Shown: positions 1 to 6,837, numbered from the stretch's first letter. The stretch: 8,774 nt of DNA from Bacteroidales bacterium (GCA_017964755.1 JAGCRI010000180.1:1-8774); one strand, 5' to 3'. Program-made: numbers and translations. Notes: generated by a model from the sequence alone, not told the origin.

Positions 1-632
1 GACCCCATCCAAATATCCTTATATTGGGATTTGTATTGTGTTTCTTCAGCCAAGCCACTATAAAACAACTTGTTCCACAATTTCACAAAGACATTTGCAT
101 TTTCAGGCTGGATTGAACGGTCCATATTGGCAAGGATGTCATCAATTGGAACCACAATCCTATATACCGGAATACTGTATGTGGCACTTGAAATGGAGGC
201 TGTGTCAATGGTGAATTTCTTTCTGTCGGTGAAAGGGATATATTGGAAATCCTTAAGCATTACATTGGGGTCTAATTCCAAAATTTTGTTCTTGGCTGGG
301 ATTTTCACCTCTTCCTTTTTCAGCAAACCTGCTTTGAAAGCCTGCTCTTCTGTCATATCTTCCGGAATTTCGCCAGTGTTTTTCACAATGACGATAGTCC
401 CGTTGTCAACAAAATCCACAAGTTCGTCAACAGAACCGGCGAACCTTTTGTTTTCGTTTTTGAAGACGGTCTGTATTGTCCTTATTGAAGTGAGCCTGTT
501 AACAATCTCATCGTGCCTCAAGTTATAAATAGTTTTGAAGCGTTCCGGGCGCATGATTGAGCGCATTGCCAGGACAGCAAAAAAGAGGACGAGTAAAACT
601 AACAATCCGCGGAATAATGTTCTTGCATTCAT
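1..632 (-). CDS. Membrane-anchored protein of unknown function (partial, 3' end outside window)
   Basis: The ATG is at 630-632, and 210 codons are open down to the left edge, so the C-terminus is missing. Residues 5-23 form one hydrophobic helix, followed by the basic stretch RSIMRPERFK. That gives a signal-anchor topology with the bulk probably in the periplasm. After the helix comes an amphipathic segment (about 38-60) and the stretch KRFAGSVDELVDFV (62-75). This arrangement loosely recalls type II pseudopilin-like proteins, and from memory it resembles short conserved hypothetical proteins of Bacteroidales with a YRSIMRP-type motif after the anchor. No catalytic motif is visible. The gene lies 96 bases downstream of the deoxynucleoside kinase, with a possible terminator and its own -7 box in the gap, so it is probably transcribed separately. 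The reading frame is clear; the function is unknown. Confidence 0.8.
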   Translation of the reverse strand, partial: MNARTLFRGLLVLLVLFFAVLAMRSIMRPERFKTIYNLRHDEIVNRLTSIRTIQTVFKNENKRFAGSVDELVDFVDNGTIVIVKNTGEIPEDMTEEQAFKAGLLKKEEVKIPAKNKILELDPNVMLKDFQYIPFTDRKKFTIDTASISSATYSIPVYRIVVPIDDILANMDRSIQPENANVFVKLWNKLFYSGLAEETQYKSQYKDIWMG

Positions 633-681
633 ATTTTTCTTTTAATAAATCTGTTTACAATTTTAATTCAGAAAAAGTGAG

Positions 682-689
682 CAAAGGTA
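682..689 (-). promoter_or_regulatory. Candidate -7 box (TACCTTTG) for the membrane-anchored protein
   Basis: On the minus strand this reads TACCTTTG, a full match to the Bacteroidota TAnnTTTG -7 consensus, 49 bases before the ATG at 632. No TTTG-like -33 element is visible at 19-23 bases further upstream. Only the -7 half is therefore supported. Confidence 0.4.
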
Positions 690-690
690 C

Positions 691-723
691 TAAAAAAAAA
701 TATATTCGGGCTCTTCGCCTGAA
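691..723 (-). terminator. Candidate Rho-independent terminator after the deoxynucleoside kinase
   Basis: On the minus strand TTCAGGC pairs with GCCCGAA (721-723 back to 705-707) around the loop GAAGA, with one A-C mismatch. It is followed by a T-rich tract including nine consecutive T (692-700). It lies just past the kinase stop codon (729-731) in the right orientation. The stem is short but the U tract is good. Confidence 0.5.
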
Positions 724-728
724 AAAAA

Positions 729-1370
729 TCACAAATCAGTAATTCTGTTGATTCCTTTTGGATATGTATTGTAAAGGAGAGATTTCAATTTTTCGTAGTC
801 ATTGGGATTTTTGACAAAGTCGAGGTTATGGGCGTCAACAATAAGTATTGGGATTTCGGGATTGTAGTGGTTCAGGTAGTTCATGTAGCCTTCCTGTATG
901 TTAGAGAGGTATTCGGGCGAGATGTTCCTTTCGTAGTCGCGGCCTCGAACCGAGATATTTTGCTGGAGCCTTTCAATACTGTTATAGAGATAAATCATCA
1001 GGTCGGGTTTCGGGAGCGCATCAAATATCAGGTTGGCGATTTTAAGGTAAAGAGAGTATTCGTCGCCCTTCAAGTTGTTTTTTGAGAATATTATACATTT
1101 GTTGATAAAATAGTCGGCGATGATGAGACTGCTCTTGAACACGTCCCGCTGGAAATTTTTAAGCTGCTGGTAGCGGTCGCTCAAGAATGACATTTCAAGC
1201 GGAAAGGCGTAATGTTCGGGGTCTTCGTAAAATTTAGGAAGGAAGCTGTTGTCGGCGAAACGTTCCAATATCAGGTTGGTGTTCAGATCCTCCGCAATTT
1301 TTGTTGACAGGGTGGTCTTCCCTGCGCCGATACAGCCTTCTATGACAGCGTAATTATAAGGTATATCCAT
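729..1370 (-). CDS. Deoxynucleoside kinase (deoxyadenosine/deoxyguanosine kinase type)
   Basis: 213 residues. It phosphorylates deoxynucleosides to dNMPs with ATP (or another NTP) in the cytoplasmic salvage pathway. Visible motifs are a P-loop GCIGAGKT (12-19), LERFADN with E36 where the family has its catalytic acid, DRYQQL (65-70), ADYFINKCIIF (85-95) typical of bacterial dNKs, PDLMIYL (122-128), and the lid VRGRDYE (141-147) with R142, R144 and E147. Substrate preference cannot be read from this. I chose the ATG at 1370 because the conserved beta strand and P-loop begin a few residues later. An upstream in-frame start at 1412 would add 14 residues unlike the family and a longer overlap. 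The gene overlaps the end of folK by 17 bases, so translational coupling is likely. Confidence 0.9.
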   Translation of the reverse strand: MDIPYNYAVIEGCIGAGKTTLSTKIAEDLNTNLILERFADNSFLPKFYEDPEHYAFPLEMSFLSDRYQQLKNFQRDVFKSSLIIADYFINKCIIFSKNNLKGDEYSLYLKIANLIFDALPKPDLMIYLYNSIERLQQNISVRGRDYERNISPEYLSNIQEGYMNYLNHYNPEIPILIVDAHNLDFVKNPNDYEKLKSLLYNTYPKGINRITDL

Positions 1371-1851
1371 AATGATTTGGTTTTTCGAGCATTGAAGCGA
1401 AAGAGACTTCAAAAGGGGCTACCACCTCGTCGCCGAACAGCTCGGCAAGCGGCCGCAGCACGAACTCCCTTTCACAGATTTTAGGGTGCGGCACCGTAAT
1501 ATCAGGACTGTTCACAATCTCATTTCCGTACAGAAGTATGTCGATGTCAATAATTCTGTCGGAATAGACAGGCAAGCCTGTGTCGGAATTGGTGGAGCTT
1601 TTCTCAGTGCGTCCCATCTTCCGCTCTATCTTTTGAGTTGAACCAAGCAGCTCTTCCGGAGTGAGACCGGTCTCAACAACAAGCGCCTGATTCAGGAACG
1701 GGAAAGAGTCGAATCCCCACGATTCTGTCTCAATGACCGAAGATTCCCTCACAACTCTCCCCACTTCAGAAACGATATAATGAATCGCAGTTTTAAGGTT
1801 TTCGCTACGGTTTCCGAGATTTGTCCCTAATGATAATACGGCTGTTTTCAC
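1354..1851 (-). CDS. folK: 2-amino-4-hydroxy-6-hydroxymethyldihydropteridine diphosphokinase (HPPK)
   Basis: 165 residues, close to the usual HPPK length. It transfers pyrophosphate from ATP to 6-hydroxymethyl-7,8-dihydropterin in cytoplasmic folate synthesis. Visible motifs are SLGTNLGNR (7-15), WGFDSFPFLNQA (45-56) in the pterin pocket, GR (80-81), DRIIDIDILLY (98-108) with Mg-binding D102 and D104, and PHPKICEREFVLRPL (121-135) with R128. The segment between GR and DR is longer than in E. coli (SSTNSDTGLPVYS). The start codon is GTG (1849-1851): upstream in frame come AAC, TTC, AAT and then a stop TAA, and the conserved strand MKTAVLSLGTN starts right there. It precedes and overlaps the deoxynucleoside kinase gene, forming a two-gene unit. 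Confidence 0.95.
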   Translation of the reverse strand: MKTAVLSLGTNLGNRSENLKTAIHYIVSEVGRVVRESSVIETESWGFDSFPFLNQALVVETGLTPEELLGSTQKIERKMGRTEKSSTNSDTGLPVYSDRIIDIDILLYGNEIVNSPDITVPHPKICEREFVLRPLAELFGDEVVAPFEVSFASMLEKPNHYGYTL

Positions 1852-1868
1852 GTTGAAATTTTATGCTG

Positions 1869-1876
1869 CAAACTTA
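1869..1876 (-). promoter_or_regulatory. Candidate -7 box (TAAGTTTG) for folK and the kinase gene
   Basis: On the minus strand this reads TAAGTTTG, matching TAnnTTTG, 17 bases before the GTG start of folK. A TTTG lies at 1902-1905, but the 25-base spacer is longer than the usual 19-23. The -7 element is plausible and the -33 assignment is weak. Confidence 0.45.
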
Positions 1877-1989
1877 ATAAAATCATTAGATTTTTTTATT
1901 GCAAAAGTGCGCGAAAAACACCCGTTTTTTATAATCCGCTGAAAATTAGCGTGATTATTTATTAACATAAAATGTTGATAAAAAATAGT
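1877..1989. other. AT-rich intergenic stretch between the Na/Pi gene and folK, with weak hairpins
   Basis: Three small inverted repeats are visible: AAAAAC/GTTTTT (1914-1919 and 1924-1929, loop ACCC), CGCT/AGCG (1937-1940 and 1948-1951), and ATTAACAT/ATGTTGAT (1961-1968 and 1972-1979, loop AAA). The last begins 10 bases past the Na/Pi stop codon. None is followed by a T tract on the minus strand, so none is a convincing terminator for the Na/Pi gene. No small open reading frame stands out. Confidence 0.3.
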
Positions 1990-3687
1990 TTATGTCGTCA
2001 GCTTTACTCCTGCGTGGGCTTCAACAACATTGATGGCGTAGTCGCCCAATTTTTCACAGTCGCCGATAATATCCATATAGTTGACTCCCGACTGGTAGCT
2101 GTATTTTCTCTCGTTAATATCATTCACATTGTTCTCCTTGAGACTCGTTCTGTAAGCATTTATCTCATTTTCAATATTAAGCGACTTGTTGACGTCCTCC
2201 CCTGCGTTGGCAAGCACTTTCTCCATTTGCACGAGGGCGGTGTCGCACAAAGTGAACATGTGTTCGATATGCTTGATCTGGAGATCGGTGAAAGTCTCTT
2301 TGCCTTGGAACTTCCGGTTGATGACACGGCTTATGTTGTAGCAGCTGTCGCAAATGCTTTCTATTTCAGAAATCTCGCGCAGCATACTTCTTATCTGCAT
2401 TTTACTGTCAACACTCAGTCGGCCTTCAGCAACTTTGTTCAGGAAATTGGCAATTTCAAGTTCCATGCGGTCGCTGATACCTTCATATTTTTCAATACGG
2501 GCATAAAGTTTTGCGAAATCGTTGGCATCGGTCAAATGCATCAGGTCGGGCACCATCCTGAACATCCGTATTGCGCGGATGGCAAAGTGGTTAATCTCCT
2601 TGTGCGCTTCCATAATCGAGAGCTCGGCTGTTGAGAGGAGCCCGCCGCCGATAAAGTTGAGACGCATATCCTCGTCTTCCTCCCTGCCTTTAATGATACG
2701 GCATACAATTCGCTCAAGCACAGGGACAAACCACACCAGAATCAAGGTGTTGCATAAGTTGAATGCCGTATGGAACCCGCAAAGAACATAGTTGATTCTT
2801 GTTGCAGCGTTAGGGTCATTTGCCAATTCGGCAGAGAAGTCAAAGCCAACAAGCCGGCACACCATTGATATGAATGGTCGGAAGATGATAAGCACCCAGC
2901 ATACTCCGAACAAGTTGAAAATGAGGTGGAAAAGAGCGGCACGCTTGGCTTGCGGACTCGCGCTCATTGCCACAATATTTGATGTAACTGTCGTACCGAT
3001 ATTTTCGCCCAACACCAACGCTATACCCTGATAAATGTCGGCCACACCGGTCGAGCACAGGATCATAGTGATAGCGAGAATGGCTACAGACGACTGCACG
3101 CACATTGTGAGCACGCCGCCAAGCACAAGGAAAATCACGTATGATAAAAATCCCAAGTTGCGGCACTGCTCAAAAAATGCCATAACAGTCTCGTTGTGAG
3201 GCAAATCCATATCAATAGCGTTCTGCCTTAAGGTTGCAATGCCGAGAAACAGGAACGAAAAACCGAAAATGAACTCACCAAACGACTTTGTGCTTCCGCT
3301 TTTGAAATATGAAAGCAGTATTCCGAGAGCAAATAGTGGGAAGACTATCGTGTCCATCTGTATGCTGAAACCGAAAAGTGCTATAATCCAGCCTGTTATT
3401 GTTGTCCCGATATTTGCACCCATAATAACGGAAATGGCTTGTGCCAAAGTGAGCAGCCCCGCATTCACCAGACTGACAGTAAGCACTGTTGTGGCCGTTG
3501 ATGACTGTATTGCAGTTGTTACAAAACCGCCTGTAAGTATTCCTGTGAATCTGTTGGCGGTCATTGTGCTCATCACTTTGCGCAATCCGCTACCGGTGAG
3601 CTTCTGCAAAGCCTCGCTCATAACCTTCATACCATACATTAACAGAGCAAGACAGCCCAAAAGCTTCAAAAACATAAAAAGATCCAT
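1990..3687 (-). CDS. Na+/phosphate cotransporter-family protein with C-terminal PhoU-like domain
   Basis: 565 residues. This is a NptA/YjbB-type inner-membrane protein, in which two inverted Na_Pi_cotrans repeats carry QSS signatures. They are seen here as QSSTATT (61-67) with GANIGTT (90-96), and QSSVAIL (198-204) with GENIGTT (227-233). Hydrophobic segments cover roughly residues 3-25, 50-125, 135-155, 180-240 and 250-330. From about 350 to 560 the chain is soluble and helical, as in PhoU-like domains. Phosphate or another anion is the family-based substrate; specificity is inferred. I chose the ATG at 3687 because MDLFMFLKLLGCLALLMYGM is the usual family N-terminus. The in-frame extension to 3909 is low complexity and runs through promoter-like sequence. 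The gene is divergent from the M16 peptidase gene and appears monocistronic. Confidence 0.92.
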   Translation of the reverse strand: MDLFMFLKLLGCLALLMYGMKVMSEALQKLTGSGLRKVMSTMTANRFTGILTGGFVTTAIQSSTATTVLTVSLVNAGLLTLAQAISVIMGANIGTTITGWIIALFGFSIQMDTIVFPLFALGILLSYFKSGSTKSFGEFIFGFSFLFLGIATLRQNAIDMDLPHNETVMAFFEQCRNLGFLSYVIFLVLGGVLTMCVQSSVAILAITMILCSTGVADIYQGIALVLGENIGTTVTSNIVAMSASPQAKRAALFHLIFNLFGVCWVLIIFRPFISMVCRLVGFDFSAELANDPNAATRINYVLCGFHTAFNLCNTLILVWFVPVLERIVCRIIKGREEDEDMRLNFIGGGLLSTAELSIMEAHKEINHFAIRAIRMFRMVPDLMHLTDANDFAKLYARIEKYEGISDRMELEIANFLNKVAEGRLSVDSKMQIRSMLREISEIESICDSCYNISRVINRKFQGKETFTDLQIKHIEHMFTLCDTALVQMEKVLANAGEDVNKSLNIENEINAYRTSLKENNVNDINERKYSYQSGVNYMDIIGDCEKLGDYAINVVEAHAGVKLTT

Positions 3688-3740
3688 ATATTTAAATTTT
3701 AGGAGAATATAGCAGTTTTCTATACATTTGCGTAAGAAAA

Positions 3741-3764
3741 TAAAGCAAAAACATTTTTGCTTTA
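3741..3764. repeat. 11-bp perfect inverted repeat in the Na/Pi promoter-leader region
   Basis: The left arm TAAAGCAAAAA (3741-3751) and right arm TTTTTGCTTTA (3754-3764) are exact reverse complements around a CA centre. It starts about 8 bases downstream of the candidate minus-strand -7 box at 3772-3779, so it would overlap or directly follow the transcription start. It could be an operator or a 5' leader hairpin. Confidence 0.75.
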
Positions 3765-3771
3765 ACGGTTG

Positions 3772-3779
3772 CAAAAATA
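3772..3779 (-). promoter_or_regulatory. Candidate -7 box (TATTTTTG) for the Na/Pi gene
   Basis: On the minus strand this is TATTTTTG, a match to TAnnTTTG, 84 bases before the ATG at 3687. A TTTC (3802-3805) sits 22 bases further upstream as an imperfect -33 element. A leader of about 80 bases is implied. Confidence 0.45.
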
Positions 3780-3781
3780 AT

Positions 3782-3799
3782 AAAAATATCAATATTTTT
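3782..3799. repeat. AT-rich 8-bp inverted repeat in the divergent intergenic region
   Basis: AAAAATAT (3782-3789) and ATATTTTT (3792-3799) are reverse complements around CA. It falls between the presumed -7 and -33 elements of the Na/Pi promoter. Such AT-only palindromes can arise by chance in AT-rich DNA. Confidence 0.5.
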
Positions 3800-3800
3800 G
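3793..3800 (+). promoter_or_regulatory. Second candidate plus-strand -7 box (TATTTTTG) upstream of the M16 gene
   Basis: It matches TAnnTTTG on the plus strand, 133 bases before the peptidase ATG, and mirrors the minus-strand box at 3772-3779. No clear -33 partner is seen. It may simply be part of the AT-rich palindrome. Confidence 0.2.
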
Positions 3801-3895
3801 TGAAATGAATATCGAAAACCGACTGAACTGCGAGACTTCTCGCCCAATGTTGTGAATTGATACAGAGAAAAGACAAATAAATGACACGAAAAACG

Positions 3896-3903
3896 TACTT
3901 TTG
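3896..3903 (+). promoter_or_regulatory. Candidate -7 box (TACTTTTG) for the M16 peptidase gene
   Basis: It matches TAnnTTTG and lies 30 bases before the ATG at 3934, implying a short AT-rich leader of about 25 bases. No TTTG is present at the usual -33 distance. The possible TTG start at 3901 falls inside this box, which argues for the ATG at 3934. Confidence 0.5.
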
Positions 3904-3933
3904 CACCATAATTTTGATTTAAACGACATTTAT

Positions 3934-6825
3934 ATGAAAAAAATCATCCTGTTATCGCTAATTCTTATTTTTTCCGCGAATCTTTTTCCCCAGTCTGCCC
4001 AGGCTCCTGTTAAGGACGACCCGCTCAATGCGTGTATTTACACATTGGATAACGGGCTTAAAGTTTATCTGACTGTGTATAAAGATGTTCCACGGATACA
4101 ATGTTACATAGCGGTGCGCGTGGGCAGCAAAAACGACCCCAAAGAGACAACCGGCTTGGCACACTATCTTGAGCACCTTATGTTTAAAGGCACCGACAAG
4201 ATAGGCACTACAGACTGGGAAAATGAAAAAAGTATGCTTGCCGCCATTGAGGATTTGTTTGAGGTTTACCGTTTTGAAACCGACCCCGCGAAAAGGGCTG
4301 CAATATATCATAAAATTGACAGCATTTCCTACGAAGCCAGCAAATTGGCAATACCTAACGAATACAGCAAAATAATGAAGTTCATCGGCTCGCAGGGCAC
4401 CAACGCATGGACATCAAACGACAACACAGTCTATATTGAGAACATACCTTCCAACCAACTTGAAAATTGGGCTAAAGTTCAGTCGGAGAGGTTTTTGAAT
4501 CCTGTTATCAGACTGTTTCACACAGAATTGGAGACAGTTTATGAGGAGAAAAATATGTCTCTGACGAATGACGGCAGAAAAGTGAATGAGACAATTTTGT
4601 CGGTTTTGTTCCCGAACCACCCCTACGGGCAGCAAACTACCTTGGGCGAAGCCGAACATCTCAAGAATCCTTCTATTAAAAATATAAAGAACTTCTACTC
4701 AAAATATTATGTTCCAAACAACATGGCAATATGCTTATCAGGTGATTTTGACCCGAAAGAGGCAATAAAAATAATTGACAAATATTTCGGGAAACTTGAA
4801 ATGAAACCGGTGAAGCGGTTGAAGCCGGTCCCTGACGAAGCGATGCCTCAGCCGGTTACGCGCGAAATCACAGGCTTGGAATCCGAATTTGTGCGTGTGG
4901 CGTTCCGTATAGGGGGGCCGGCCAACTCCGAAGAAATCTACCTCCTCAATATGGCCGATCTTATTCTTTCTAACGGAAAATCCGGACTTATAGACCTCAA
5001 TATCAACCAAAAACAGCTTACAAGCGGCGCATCCGGCTCACCGTATGTGCTGTGCGACAACTCGGCCTACATCTTGTCGGGAAAGCCGAAACAGGGACAG
5101 TCTTTAGAAGAGGTCGCAACACTTCTTCTTGAACAAATCGGGAAATTGAAAAGCGGTGATTTCGATGAATCGCTGATTGCGGCGGCTATCAACAATCTGC
5201 GGCTTCGCGAAATGAAACAGACGGAAAGTAACTCTTCACGCGCAATGTGGATGGCTAATTCCTTTATGAACGACATCCCATGGGAAACGGCCTGCCACTC
5301 CATCGACAAATACGGGAAAATCACAAAACAAGATATCATTGACTTCGCAAACCGCCATTTTAAAAACAACTATGTTGTGGTTTACAAAAGACAGGGAACC
5401 CCCGAAGAGGTTGAAAAAGTTGTGAAGCCTGCCATCACTCCTATTGTTATGAACCGCGACAGCGAAAGCCTTTTTTTCAGGGAAATAAAAAACAGTGAAG
5501 TGAAAAATATCGACCCTGTTTTTGTCGATTTTGAAAAAGAAATCACCAAAACGACATATAAAAACATTCCTGTCTATTATTTGAAAAACAGTGAAAACAG
5601 CACCTTTTCACTAAGAATCTATTTCAATTTGGGTGAGTTGCACGATTTGAGGCTGCCAGTTGCGGCCAAATATTTCAACTACCTTGGCACTGAAAAAATG
5701 TCGGCGGAGGATGTAAAGCGCAAATTCTACCGTCTCGCCTGTTCGCTCAGCTTCAACTGTTCTGATGACTGTTCTTCGCTGACAGTGAGCGGCTTGGGTG
5801 ACAATATGGAGGCGGCGTTCCAACTTGCAACGGGCTTGCTTGCCGAGCCGATAGCCGATACTGCAGCACTCCAAAACCTTATAGCCGACATGATTAAAGA
5901 GCGCAATGACGCAAAAGCAAACCAAAACGCTGTCTTTAACGCACTGAGACGTTATTGCGAGTATGGAGAGGATCTCGTCAGCTACACGCTTTCTGAAGAG
6001 CAGATTAAAGCATTGACAGACAATGAATTAATTACAATCATTAAAGGGATTTCAAAATATAGTCCTGAAATTTATTATTATGGTCCCGCACCGCTGAAGC
6101 AGGTTTTGAAGACGTTGAAAAAATATTTTTCAGTCCCGAAACAGTTTGCCGAGCCCCAACAGCCTAAAAAGTTCGTTCAGAAGGAAGTTGTAGAAAATCA
6201 GGTCTTTTTTGCCCCATATAATGCAAAGCAGGCAAAACTTGTCACATTTTCGCGCGGTGATATTTTCAACCGTGAGCTTTATCCGCAACTGACGATGTAT
6301 AACCAATATTTTGGAGGCGGCATGAACGGCATCGTTTTTCAGGAAATGCGCGAGAAAAGGTCATTGGCTTATACTGCCCAATCAAGTTATGTAATGCCTT
6401 CAAAACAAGAGGATTATATGTATAACTATTCATATATTGCAACTCAGAACGACAAGGTGATAGAGGCTTTTGAAAACTTCAACATTCTTTTTGATTCGAT
6501 GCCGGTGTCACAAGTCTCTTTCGATCTTGCAAAAGAGGCTGCAAAAACTTCAATAGCCACAAACCGCATTACAAAATCAAACATTCTCTATACTTACAGA
6601 AGCAATCTGAAAAAAGGCTGGAATTATGACTACAGAAAAGATTTTTATGATAAAATCGACAGTTTCACTTTAGATGATGTGGTAAATTTCAACAAAAAAT
6701 ATATCAAAGGGAAGCCTAAGATTTACATGATTCTGTCGAAAAAGAAGGATATTGACCTCAAGGCTGCTGAAGAGAAATTCGGCAAAGTTACCGAACTGAG
6801 TTTGGAAGATATTTTCGGATATTGA
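3934..6825 (+). CDS. Secreted M16 (pitrilysin/insulinase family) zinc metallopeptidase
   Basis: 963 residues, the usual size of the large two-lobed Bacteroidota M16 proteins. A signal peptide covers about residues 1-20 (MKKIILLSLILIFSANLFPQ) and has no lipobox Cys, so the protein is probably periplasmic. The inverted zinc motif is HYLEH (77-81). The third ligand is most likely E205 in ELETVYEEK (198-206). A charged helical insert lies between them (about 95-148), so the spacing is about 124 residues instead of about 76 in pitrilysin. The first M16_C domain starts near YYVPNNMAICLSGDFD (258-272). The second half (from about 530) lacks a zinc motif but keeps the substrate-binding pair in REKRSLAY (R806 to Y813). 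It is expected to degrade peptides or small unfolded proteins; the natural substrate is unknown. The ATG at 3934 directly begins the signal peptide. Confidence 0.95.
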   Translation: MKKIILLSLILIFSANLFPQSAQAPVKDDPLNACIYTLDNGLKVYLTVYKDVPRIQCYIAVRVGSKNDPKETTGLAHYLEHLMFKGTDKIGTTDWENEKSMLAAIEDLFEVYRFETDPAKRAAIYHKIDSISYEASKLAIPNEYSKIMKFIGSQGTNAWTSNDNTVYIENIPSNQLENWAKVQSERFLNPVIRLFHTELETVYEEKNMSLTNDGRKVNETILSVLFPNHPYGQQTTLGEAEHLKNPSIKNIKNFYSKYYVPNNMAICLSGDFDPKEAIKIIDKYFGKLEMKPVKRLKPVPDEAMPQPVTREITGLESEFVRVAFRIGGPANSEEIYLLNMADLILSNGKSGLIDLNINQKQLTSGASGSPYVLCDNSAYILSGKPKQGQSLEEVATLLLEQIGKLKSGDFDESLIAAAINNLRLREMKQTESNSSRAMWMANSFMNDIPWETACHSIDKYGKITKQDIIDFANRHFKNNYVVVYKRQGTPEEVEKVVKPAITPIVMNRDSESLFFREIKNSEVKNIDPVFVDFEKEITKTTYKNIPVYYLKNSENSTFSLRIYFNLGELHDLRLPVAAKYFNYLGTEKMSAEDVKRKFYRLACSLSFNCSDDCSSLTVSGLGDNMEAAFQLATGLLAEPIADTAALQNLIADMIKERNDAKANQNAVFNALRRYCEYGEDLVSYTLSEEQIKALTDNELITIIKGISKYSPEIYYYGPAPLKQVLKTLKKYFSVPKQFAEPQQPKKFVQKEVVENQVFFAPYNAKQAKLVTFSRGDIFNRELYPQLTMYNQYFGGGMNGIVFQEMREKRSLAYTAQSSYVMPSKQEDYMYNYSYIATQNDKVIEAFENFNILFDSMPVSQVSFDLAKEAAKTSIATNRITKSNILYTYRSNLKKGWNYDYRKDFYDKIDSFTLDDVVNFNKKYIKGKPKIYMILSKKKDIDLKAAEEKFGKVTELSLEDIFGY

Positions 6826-6837
6826 TTATCCTTTTAT
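6817..6837 (+). terminator. Candidate terminator of the M16 gene, spanning both stop codons
   Basis: GGATA (6817-6821) pairs with TATCC (6827-6831) around TTGAT, followed by TTTTAT (6832-6837) on the plus strand. The stem has only two G-C pairs, so it is weak. No equivalent T tract follows on the minus strand. Confidence 0.35.

Noticed and set aside
70..528. 152-codon open frame on the plus strand
   Set aside because: Antisense to the membrane-anchored protein, whose frame has a signal anchor and a better amino acid composition.
557..742. Small plus-strand frame covering the gap between the kinase and the membrane protein
   Set aside because: It overlaps the start of one gene and the terminator of another, and is rich in Lys and Asn from AT-rich DNA with no sign of selection.
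1371..1412. Upstream start for the deoxynucleoside kinase
   Set aside because: It would add 14 residues not seen in the family and enlarge the overlap with folK to 59 bases; the ATG at 1370 sits directly before the conserved strand and P-loop.
1914..1929. AAAAAC/GTTTTT hairpin as terminator of the Na/Pi gene
   Set aside because: The stem has only one G-C pair, the loop is short, and it is some 60 bases past the stop; termination strength cannot be supported.
1972..2634. 220-codon open frame on the plus strand
   Set aside because: It lies almost wholly antisense to the PhoU-like part of the Na/Pi transporter gene, and its translation has no recognisable motif.
3688..3909. N-terminal extension of the Na/Pi transporter by 74 residues
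   Set aside because: The translation is not family-like, lies in AT-rich sequence containing the palindromes and -7 boxes, and the usual family N-terminus starts at 3687.
3901..3933. TTG start for the M16 peptidase at 3901
   Set aside because: The TTG forms part of the candidate -7 box, and the extra residues would precede an otherwise ideal signal peptide beginning at 3934.
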